Below are positions 24,201 to 36,200 of a stretch of 64,000 nt of DNA, piece after piece. The notes under the pieces are model-generated. The model made no database searches. It had not been told where the DNA came from and worked only from the letters and a program-made list of their open reading frames with translations. Position 1 is the stretch's first letter; each line of letters begins with the position of its first letter. The stretch is from Sabethes cyaneus. Its lineage: Eukaryota > Arthropoda > Insecta > Diptera > Culicidae. The translations under genes were made by a program, and so were the position numbers. The stretch is taken from assembly GCF_943734655.1 (NCBI RefSeq), contig NC_071354.1, forward strand, positions 141,603,142 to 141,667,141, read 5' to 3'.

Positions 24201-27200
24201 GGTCTCATTTGCCCTAGTTTTAAAAAAGCAAGTTTAATGGAAAAACCTTCCAAGTATAACATTTCTCAATTCTGTCTATTAGGTATACTGTTCTGTAGAC
24301 TGAAACCGTTAGCGGAGTCCTTTATTGGCGAGTACTAAGCTAGTTTTCGAGAGGGTCGCCCCAAACCCATGGATGAGATGTTTACCCTACGTCAGCTACT
24401 AGATAAGCTCTAGGAGTACAACTTATGGACTTAACTGTTTGCGTACTTTAAGGCGGCGTTCGATTTAGTCAAGCAAAATGAGCTGTGGTAGATAATGCTA
24501 GAATATGGGTTAAAATCATTCATCAGAATAGCGGGTGAGTATGAGTACTTTTATGACGTTGGATTGGTATTTTCTCTCGAGTACTCGCGCTGCTGTATAA
24601 TGTACAACACTTGTAGGTTTTCGAATGCCATTTTTCGTTAAGTCACTTATCGATGTTAAATTACAGAAAAAATTTAGTATTTTCAGAGAAAAATAACACT
24701 GAAAGAAAATCTTTTGCAAATTTTTCTAAAGAGGAGAAAATCCTCTCCTACTCTCAAGTTTTCCCTACAACGTTTATGTCGTCCTATTTTATCACGTGTT
24801 AAGTCACTCTCCGCAGGTCAGTGCCGACGCCCTTCACATTCACTCAGGTTTTCATTCGGTCCCTCGAATTGCCGAATGTTATTCACAACGGAGAGTTTTG
24901 GACGCATCTTAACCATCACTAGGCAGTGGACGTTAGCGCATCGACAGGATATGACGTCAATGATGTCAATGATACTTCTGATGTAAGGGTTCTGCACGTT
25001 GATGATGCTTATATTGAAGAACCGGTCCTTGATTCTCAACCTGCGTAACAGGGTCGATGTACTCTATTACTTAGGTATGGCAAACACGACACGTTTATGT
25101 TCGTAATATGCTAAAAAGTATAGGAGTATTAGTATCATCGTTGTACAAAACAAAGTTTATGCTTTTTTTATGCCCGTAGAATGTTGTGCAGGATTGACGT
25201 TGTTTATTTATTGCGCTGCTAACACAAACAAATGGTACGTTCCTCCAGACCTTTATTACTGTGTAAAAAGTATTGAAAATAACTTTGTTATATAGATATT
25301 TGCTGACACAGGATCGACCTAGGATCAATAGACATGCAGATAGTAACACCCTACTATACTTTTTGTACTTTTTATCTTTTTATATTTTTTATACCCTAAG
25401 CGTCCATCAAAAAAATGATACTAAAATGTTTTGATTAGGAACAAGCACACCAAATTTGAACGAAATCGAAACACTTTTACAGTTGCTCGTTTTCCTATCA
25501 ATACTTTATCAGATTTCAGTATGAGTTGTAGGGTAAAACATGGTAAAACATTCCCTTACACGACATTTTTGTGAGAAACTTCATCGTCATTCGATATTCT
25601 GACTGTTCCAACCTGCACAACAGTCATGCCTTCTTGAAAATCTCAGATAAAAGTATCGAATTGGTATTTTGCCTGTAGTACAAAAACCTTGTGGAAAATG
25701 GGGCAAAACAGACTAGTAGATTATGTTATGTTAAAATAAAATTGTTGGTATACCTATTTCCCAACGTTCTTTTTTCTCCTTACCATAGAATCTCACTTTG
25801 GTGAGAGTTTGTACATGATTCTTTCAAAACTGTTAGAAAACAGGTGTAAATGGGACAAAATGGGCTACTTCTCGTCATTTCTGTGCGTTGGATCACCAAT
25901 CGATTTCTCGTGATTTTTTACATAAGAAAGTCACTTTTTACCTCATAAAAACAGCGGCAACAAAAAGTTTCGTTTTTTCGGTCGATTCTGCCCACTGTGC
26001 GTTATTTGAAGGTATCCATAGTCAATCCTTTAGTACTCCCAAGTTTGCCTAGCATGTAACACCATGCAAAGAAGTCGAGAACATTCGAATCAGGCGAAAG
26101 GGCAGGTCGCTCCTGCAAAGAAATAAAACCCGGAAAATGGGCCTCACTCCAAGCTTAAGTAGCTTTAGCCTGGTGAGATGGTGCAGAATCTTGTTGGAAG
26201 CACGATGAAGCATTCTTGTGGTGTTTTTTTGACAATGGGAAGCAGATGGGCCTTCAAAACAATATTGATGGAATATTTAGTGTTGATTTTAACACCAGGT
26301 TCAATGAACAGAAATGGAAAATAAATATAAATTAGGGGTGAAATGGGCAAAATAAACGCTTCTTGCATTTCGCACAGTTTGGAACGGATGGGGTTTAATT
26401 CTTATGATGTTTCGACAGCATTTGGAAGCTATTTGAGTTCATTTCTCGAGCGGCAAATAAGGTTTTATATTGTTTAATTAGCTTTTACCATAATTTTTGA
26501 GGATAATAGGGCAAAATGGATGTCTTACCAAGGTCTGTACAAGATTGGACAATCCCCAATCGAACATGGGAAAAGGTATATCTTGTATGATTATAAATTA
26601 GCGGCTCCTAATTATTAGGATTACGAGCTCGTTTTTTTCCATTGTGCACTGTAGGGTCAATTTTTGGCTATAGGTACACAAGGCACCGACAGTACGCATT
26701 ATTTAGCTATTTACCAGCCGAAATAATGATAAATAATTTGTTTCACTTTAAATCCGTTAATCAATTTTTATTATTTACATAAGCCACACAATCTGAAGTA
26801 GTACACAGAATTTCTAATTCATTGCTGTTTTGGATCAATAGTTTTGTGTACTTTGAAGAAAAGACTGTGTTCAAGACCGGATCAATTCAATTTCGCGTTC
26901 AATACTTTTCAAACAACCTGTATTTAAATAGAACGATCAATTAATAAGTTTATTTCCAAATCATAGCCACTAGCCTCTATATTGCTTAGAAGGAACCAAT
27001 ATCTACTCTGATATAGGTATATTGCAACAAACGAAAATTTATTCAGACATTTCACTGGCGAGAACTGATTTTAGCTGCATAATAAAATCCTCTTAAGGGG
27101 ACCCAAAACTAGGAGCACACAACGGACGGGTACGGACAGCAGAGGAGCAATCGCTGTAATGAAGGGCAAACTATAAAAGAGAAATCCATGAAAATCACAG

Positions 27201-30200
27201 AATAAAAAGGGTAATCGTGAAAGTCAGACCTACAGAGTGGTATCAATATTCTACCGAACGGTTGACATCTTAGTCGAAAATTGCTTCCCGCAATCGATAG
27301 AAATGTGATCCAAACGAGAGAAGAAGGAAAAAAGCAGTAAAGCTAGTGGAACAGAAAATTTACTATCTGCATGTTTTATTAATCCTAGGTCGATCCTGTG
27401 TCAAATATCTATATAACATAGTTATTTTCAATTCGACTCTCAGCTCAGCTTGATTAATCAAATTCCACAATTGTTCCGTCTTTTTCATAGGAGTTTTTTG
27501 TAAAGCAGTATAATATTGAAAAATCTATGCAGTTATTTGCTTTTCACTTTAGTAATGATTTGCTTCATGTTTAACCACGTAAACCCGAATTGACAGCCCT
27601 TTTCCCAAAAACTTCAAAACGAAAATGAACCGCAATGGGTTTCTTTGTGCGTTTGTATAAATTTGATTGATTGCTTTTTTTCGCCTGGTCGTTCCCTGTC
27701 CCTTTGTGTGCTCGGTGAGTGAAAACCTCATCATTAGCTCGTAACACCGGCAAAAGGTCAACGTTTTTGCGTCTTTATTTTTAGCAACCAGCTTATCAAC
27801 CATCGGCTGATGACTGTGTGAGAAGGGCCAATGTTCCAGGCAAGCCGAATTATGTACAACCTGTGCTAACCAGCCGGTAGTTGCTTGGCAAAGCGAGCGG
27901 GTTTTGTGATGGAACGCAACGGTGGCCAATATCAGGGGATACGATGAATTTATTCATTCAGCATGAAAATGTTTCCACCAGGTTCCACGTCATTTCACAC
28001 GTACGACTGGCATTATATGTTAGGCTGATTTGTAGTGTTTGTTTGCCGGATAATTTTATTCTAACCATCCAATATTAGAATATTTTATATTAGACTATTT
28101 TCTAGTCACAATATTAGCTTCGACTATTTATTTATATCAATTACAAAAATTTTCAACAGTGGATCAATATTCAATTCAATAATCGTTTAAATCAATTGTC
28201 GTAATATGAAAGAGAATATAATTGTATAACAATAAATACACCATTTCCCAAAGTTATTATGTTATACATTACGAAGAGTTGGCTGATGAAGCGTTCACTC
28301 CGAAACCACCCGAAACTGCTCACAACGCAATCCTCGTAGGTAGACCTTATTAGCAAGAGCAAACTTCTCACGCTTTTCCTGCTAACGGCAGTCAAATTTT
28401 ACAGCCAGCTCGTTTCCATCGCCATCCATAGAGTTCAGACAGGAAGCATCAAATTATGGTAGAAAATTATAGTATCATGAGAAGCGACGCACATCAAATT
28501 CTCGCCCGAAAGAAAATGTGTTAAAGAAATCGCAATTTTCAACCAGCTGGTGATGGTCTTGGAAGCATCAAAATAAGAACTTAATTAGAGAAAAGTTTTC
28601 CACGGTTCACTGCATGCGCTATTTGAAATTTCTTGTTCCTTTTTGTAATTATATCTTCTTAGTACTACAGTATGAGAGAAGCAGTTGGATAACGCTCCGT
28701 TGGTGAAACTTTTGCCATTTAATCAGTTTAAGTAAGTCAATACCTTAATATCCGGGTGATTCCGTTCATAAATTACTAGAAAAACATAACGTTATAAATA
28801 AAACTAATTATTCCAAAGCCCTTTTAATATTTACTATGTTTTAGAAATATCAAATATTGAATAAATGGTTAATTTCAAAGCTTCAAATAGTTGCTCAATG
28901 CTGTTCCAGTTGTGTAACAGTAAACTTCATTGACCTAGGCTGAAACAGCTGCAATCGAATCGATAAATTTTATTTTTGATGGACAAAAGTACCTAAACCC
29001 ATTGGATGTAGATATCCAATCCAACGCTGGAACTTAATTTTCTCGGAATTCATATCGGGTATCTAAAGGGTCGGCGAACGTTTCCATAAAAAAAAATCAA
29101 TATTGTTCGATCAGGTGTCCTCAATTTACCCAAACACGCTACCTTTCGTGTCATCTGTAGGCGTATAGCATTCCCTTTTCCCTTCGGTTTGTCTAGGAAG
29201 AAACTAAAGTTATTTTCCAACTATAATAACGAGTATGTAATCACGAATGTTGACTTGACTGTCAGTAGAGGTTTGATATGTTTTACCAATGTCAGTAACA
29301 GGTTGATTTGGGATGCAACCATTTCCACGTCATGGGAAATGAATAATTAGGTTCCGCTTGCTTCCTGATGGTAATCAGCAACTTATCCGAAAATATTGTT
29401 CATGAATGGGAGCAAACTTCTGTGCCTTGGTGCCCTCCAATTAGGTTAAAATATTTTGGAGGAGGAGCAAGCACTGGGGCAGCGTAATTTTATTCTTGCT
29501 ATCTAAAATTCATTAGTTTTCAGTGTTGGGAAGAATATTAGATGATATATAGCTGGATTTCAAATTTGTATTTTCAAAGTATGTAACTGTAATCAATCAA
29601 ATTAAAAAAAAATAAAGATTTATGATGATTACTCGATTTTGGCTCGTAAACAGCCAATGGAAAACGGAAAACCCTAAGCGAAAAACAAAAAAGCTGAATT
29701 AAAATTTTCAGAAAATTTGTAGATATTGGAAGGAGGTTTGGAGCGAGGATTGAAACAGAAATTAGAATGAAAATTGAAACGGGGTTTGGAACTAAGATTG
29801 AAACGGGACTTGGAACGGAGATTGGAATAGGGATTACAACGGAGATTGGAACAGTGTTTGGTACGGAAATTGGAACAGGAATTGGAACGAGGATTGGTTC
29901 GGAGATTGGAACGGTAATTAGAACGGGAACTATAACGGGGATTGGAACGGAAGTTGGAACGGGGTTTGTAACGGAGATTGGAACGGTGATTGGAACGGAG
30001 ATTATAACGGGGATTAGAACGGGGATGGGAACGAGGATTAGATCAGGGACTGGGACGGGAATTGGAACAGACATTATAACGGAGATTGGAATGGGAATTG
30101 AAACGGGAACTATAACGGGTATTGGAAAGGAGGTTGGAACGAGGTTCGGAACGGAGATTGGAACTGTGATTGGAACCGGGATTGGAACAGAAATTGGAAC

Positions 30201-33200
30201 GGAAAATATAACGGGGATTGGAACGAAGGTTGGAACGGAGATAGTAACGGGGATTAGAACGGAGATTGGAATGAGGATTAGAAAGAGGATTGGAACTGGG
30301 ATTGGAACGGAGACTGGAACGAGTATGGGAACGGGAATTGGAACGGAGATTGGAATGGAGATTGGGACGGGGTTTGGAACGGGGATTGGAATGGTGATGA
30401 GCAATAATTGGAACGGGGATTAGCACGGGGATTGGAACGGGGTTGGAACGGAGATTGGAACGGAGATTGGAACGAAGATTGAAACGGAGTTTGGAACGGA
30501 GATTTGAACGGAGATTGGAACGGAGATTGGAACGGGAATTAGAACGGAGACTGGAACGAGGATTGGAACGGGAATTGGAACGGAGATTGGAACGGAGACT
30601 GGAACAAGGATTGGAACAGGAATTGGAACGGGAATTGGAACGGAGATTGGAACGGGGATTGTGACAGGGATTGTGACGGAGATTATGACGGGGTTGGGAA
30701 CGTGGATTGCAACGGGGATTGGGAAGGTGATGAGCAATTATTGGAACGGGGATTGGAACGAAGTTTGGAACGAAGTTTGGAACGGAGATTAGAACAAAGA
30801 TTGGAACGGAAATTGGAACGGAGATTGGTACAAACATTGGAACGGTGATTGGAACGGGGATCGGAATAGCGATTGGAATGAAGATTTTAACTGGGATTGG
30901 AACGGAGACTGGAACGAGGTTAGAAACGGGAATTGGAATGGAGATTGGAACGGCGATTGGAACGGGATTTGGAACGGGGATTGGAAAGGTGATGAGCAAC
31001 GATTGGAACGGGGATTAGTACGGGGATTGGAACGGTGTTGGAACGGAGATTGGAACGGAGTTTGGAACGGAGTTGGAACGTAGATTGGAACGGAGTTTAG
31101 ATCGGGAATTGGAGCGGAGACTGGAACAACGATTGGAACGGGAATTGGAACGGAGATGGGACTGGGAATTGGAATGGAGACTGGAACAAGGATTGGAACG
31201 GGTATTGGAACGGAGATTGGAACGGGGATTGGGACGGGGATTATGACGGGGTTGGGAACGGTGATTGGAAAGGTTATTTGTTATTTTGTTATTTATTTAT
31301 TAAATTCATCCGACTGGAGTGTCTTAATGAATATGGCTGGGAAAAGCCACCTTGAAAATCATGGATGACAATTTTCAAGCCGGCACAAAAACCCAGCATC
31401 TTTTTGACATAAATAATACATAGATATAACTTACTCACTACAAACAATTCACATTACAGGCAACAGATAACGAAAAATCAAAAATTGAAGTTGTGTGCAG
31501 CACTGTTGTATGATGAAGCAAGGCGACGGATAGGTTCCTGTTGGCCATAGTTTGTGCGATGAGTATTTAACCATAGCAAACGTTGATGGCGTTGTGGGCG
31601 CAGAGGGCAGTGTAGTTGTAGCATTGAGAGGATGTTTGGACAGTCATAGCTACCAGTTAAAATTTTGTGAGCCGTTTGAGCCATTATTTCCTTTCGTCGT
31701 TGTTCAAGTGTAGTAATACCAAGCAGGAGGCAGAGATTAGCGTATGGTGGCATATTGTCAGGGTCTCTCCATGGCAGTGTACGGCATATCCTACGAACAA
31801 ACTGTTTTTGCACGCGCTCGATGCGTTTTACCCAGTTGTCGTAATACGGGTCCCACACAGCGCAAGCTGTCTCCAAAATTGAACGCACCAAAGAGCAATA
31901 GAGGATGCGTAGAGTCGCAGGGTCCTCGAATTCCTTACCGACTCTCAGGATTAAACCAAGTTGTCGATTTGCTTTGTTTACGATCATTGAATAGTGTTGC
32001 CTAAACGTTAGTTGTGTGTCCAGCACAACTCCGAGATCAGAGATCACATCACAGCGTTCAACCGCTATCCCATTAATACGATAGTCAAACATTAAGGGCT
32101 GTTTTTCACGATGGAAGCTGATTGCAGTACACTTCGCAATACTCAAACTCATGTAGTTGCGGCAGCACCAGTCAGAAAACAAATTGATCAGCATCTGAAG
32201 TCTAGTGCAGTCGTCATAAGAAGTAATAAGCTGATAAATTTTGGTGTCATCCGCATACAATAGTCGTGTGCCGGGTGGTAATAGTTTTGTAATATCGTTG
32301 ATAAATAGCGAAAACAGTAAGGGTCCCAAAATACTGCCTTGGGGAACTCCAGAATTGTTAGTAAACCAGCTAGACTGGGATAAGCCCAGCTTTACAGCAA
32401 TTTTCCGGTTGCGTAGATACGATTCTAACCAAGCTACCAACGCAACAGAGACGCCTAGTTTATTAAATTTAGCACAAAGTATTCCATGATCCACACGGTC
32501 AAATGCAGCCCTCAGGTCGGTGTAGATAGCGTCAACCTGAACCTGGTGATGAGCAATTATTGGAACGAGGATTGGAACGGGGTTGGAACGGAGATTGGAA
32601 CGGAGTTTGGAACGGAATTTGAAACGGAGTTTGGAACGGAGATTAGAACAAAGATTGGAACAGAATTTGGAACGAAGATTGGAATGGGGATTGGAACGGA
32701 CATTGGTACAGAGATTGGAACGGGGATTGGAACGGTGATTGGTACGGAGATTGGTACGGAGATTGGAACGTGGTTTGGAGCGGTGGTTGGTACGGAGATT
32801 GGAACTGGGATTGGAGCGAAGATTGGATATGGCATTGGAACGGTGATTGGAACGGAGATTAGAACGGAGAATGGAACGGGGTTTCGAACGAGGATGGGAT
32901 CGGCGATGGGAACGGAGATTGGAACGAACATTGCAACGGGGATTAAAGCAGAGATTGGAACGGGCATTGGAACTAGGGCTGTCGATATTGGGAGCTTTTG
33001 GTGAAAACCGGTATTTTGGTATTGGTGAACAAAATACCGGTATTGGCAGATTATCCGGAATCAATGGAAATGTTAATGTTTTCTGATAAATTTCTTTATT
33101 TTTCAAACTTTAAATTCAGTATTATTGTTAATCAAAGTTGAATTTAAGCAGGTTCATTGGCGTGCCCAGATCTAAACAGAAGGTGGGACATCGATCTGTC

Positions 33201-36200
33201 AAAAGCATGCTTTGGCCGGGCAAATAGGTTAAAAATTTTGGCCTTCCGAGTCCGGCTACAAGAGTTTTCTACATTAAATTGTACAGGAAAAGCTGAAAAT
33301 GTACGCCAGCTTCGATCCACTATAGGGTTTGAAATTGAATTTGCAAAAAAAACTTAAAATTGTACTTGACAGTAGATTAGGACGTTAATTTGAATTCGGT
33401 CTTTAACTTGGACTTCACATTTCATTTGAAGTTGGGCTTAAAACTGAACTGGAAATATAACTTGCAATTGGACATGAAATAGGATTTGAAATGGGACTTG
33501 AAATAGGACATAAAATGGCACTAAAATTAGACTTAAAGTTGAAATTAAATTGGACCTAAAATTATACTTTAAACTAGACTTAAAACTGGACTTGAAATTT
33601 GAGCTGAAGAACCCAACAAACATTTTTGTTGTATAACAGCTTCTCAAGCGCTTGTTACCCGGTAATTAGCAATACAAAGGTTGAATAAGCTACTAATCAA
33701 CAAAACTGTTTGTTTGGAAGGACTTGAAGTTTTATTTGAAATTGGCATGAATTCATGGAGATTGGAACATAGGTTGGAACGCGGATTGGAACATGAATTT
33801 GAAAGGTGATTGGAACGGGGTTAGGATCGGAGATTTAAGCGAGGATTGTAAGATTGCTTCGATCCTACCTAATGCACGCATGTTCAATGTGAAGCATTCT
33901 GAATATTACTCGACTCTCTCCGGTATTCCACAGGGCAACAATCTAGGACCATTGCACTTCATGCTATTTATCCATGAGATAACGCTTTTGCTTCCGGATG
34001 ATTGCCACATGCTGTTTACGGACGATTTCAAACTGTTTAAGACTGTCAGCAGTACAGCAGACTTCTTAGAACTCCAAAACTTAGTGTACATTTTGGAAAC
34101 TGATGCCCCGAGCATCGTGCAGCAGCTCAATCTATATGCACCAAAAAGGCAATTGAGGTCCAGAAATCTCCTATTCCTACCTCAGCGAAAATGTTATGTA
34201 TTTGTCTTCAACGTGAAAACTAAATTATACCTAGTATTTTTATGTATATTAGGATTTCTAATGATGGCTGAATGAGAAAAACCTGAATAAGTAACCTGAT
34301 ACGTTATGTAGAAAGTAAATTTTGTTACACTTTTTTTTTTGTTTTTATTGTTTGATGTAGGTATTTTGATATTTCAAAGAGGAACTCACTATGAATAAGA
34401 GCCATATCTATATATGCACAGCAATTTTCAAAACCCGCCTGAAGTGAACTTTTCGCTGCTACTTTTTTGTTCATTTTTCTAAATAAAGCCAGTGGGTCGG
34501 CTTTCATTGTGGCTATTTTGCCGTTATACAAACTATATTCGAACGATGGTGTCCGGTGTGTCAGAGCCACATTTCCCCCGGTAATAGAAGACAAGTGAAA
34601 TGCTCACATAGATCTCTAAATAAATAGGTCGGTGGAACGGTTGTTCCGCTGCACTGATACTATAAGAAACGGAAAATGCACTCTACATGTTCATCACATA
34701 CTTGCACGAATGATGTGGCGGTTGCAGTTTGGCGGAAAAATATAGAGCTTTTATTATACTGTTTGCAACTATCTGCAATAATATACCATGAAGTTGGTAT
34801 GAAGTAGGTGGATGTGTTCGAGTCGTTCTTTTAAACTTTAGTTATGAATAAAACACCGACAAGTACTTATAAATTGTGATATTTATTATTGAATGTTCTG
34901 ACCCCTTATTTCGGTTAATTAAAAATATTACCAATATTACAGATCATTTTCATAGCTGCCTGTACTTTCCTGACACTTAATTTATATAATTTCATAGTGA
35001 ATAAAGTTTTATTGCCATCATCTTCTTCTATCCGTATAGATCCGTATGTTTAGTGTAGCAGAATTAAAAGGAGTTTTCCTAACTTTCCGGTTGATTTAGA
35101 AGTCATAAGTAGTAGTTATAAGTATTTCCTATTGCCGACAAAAACAGCGCAGCGTGTCTTTGTTTGAATGTGTTACTAAAAACATTACGCTATTCACAAA
35201 ATACTAAACTAATATTTTCTCATTTATTTTGTCTATTTTTGCAGAAGCCGGAGAGCACGTAAAAGGAGCTGTACAAAATGTGACAAACGAAATTACCGGC
35301 GTGCTGGGAGGTGTCAAAAAGAGTGCCGATCACATCAATGAAAAAGATCTTTCACAGACCAACGGTCAAAACGGAGACAGTGCGGATTACAAGATCATCC
35401 CGTTAAAAGACACGAAGCAGAGTAGCGTGGATGAAAGCCTGGAAAATTTTAAAAACAATTTACTAAAAAAGGCTCAAAGTTTTAGCGACGATACTGACAA
35501 GATGGCCGATGATATTATCAAAGAAACGGAAGACCTTATTCGGGACGCGGAAACGGGAATTGTCGACTGTAGTACAGAAATGACAACAAGAATTACATCC
35601 CTGGAAGATGGAACCATAGAGATCCTCAACCTGGAAGGTAACCAAACTCACTCCCCGACTCATTCTATTGATAGCTTGAAAACCTCTTCACCAGAGCCAG
35701 AAATCGAACGAATACTGGACAACGAGCCCAAATGTCCACCAACACCGGAAGCCACACTGAACAGCATGCTATCGTCGGACGGTACGGCTACCGTGTCCGA
35801 AAATGTCGACTCTGCGGCAACCACAATCGAAAAGGACAGCCAAGTGTCCGACCCAGGGCAGGTGGAAGCCGATGGAAAACGGGACGCGTGAGTACGGCGC
35901 TGCTGAAGCGAGCTTTTCAAGCAATGTACATCCAACACTTTGCTTCCCTCTACATTTCAAATCGTCAGGTAGCAAAAGTTACCACAATATCAAAACATGT
36001 TGCAATTTTGTACAAATTTTCAATAATGCAATTAGCAGAGAATATTTTTTACACCGTACAAAACTAGATAGTGTAAGAGCAATTTGTGTGTAAATATCAG
36101 AGTCATTTCAAACTTCAGTAATTTTGAGTTGTTATGATCACTGTTCTCGTTTTGTTTAGTATGTTTTTATAATATTTGTATAATTTATGTGAAATTATTC

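Noticed and set aside
27549..27929. 126-codon - strand open frame as a host gene
   Set aside because: No conserved motif, no splice or polyadenylation context, and a competing frame over the same bases.
28283..28305. CTGATGA ... GAAAC, looking like another hammerhead core
   Set aside because: The bases between the two motifs cannot form a stem II, and no related copy was seen.
29574..30404. 276-codon IPVP-rich frame as a structural or antifreeze-like protein
   Set aside because: It is a by-product of a 12-bp minisatellite that is open in several frames on both strands; no start context, splice signal or non-repeat domain supports a gene.
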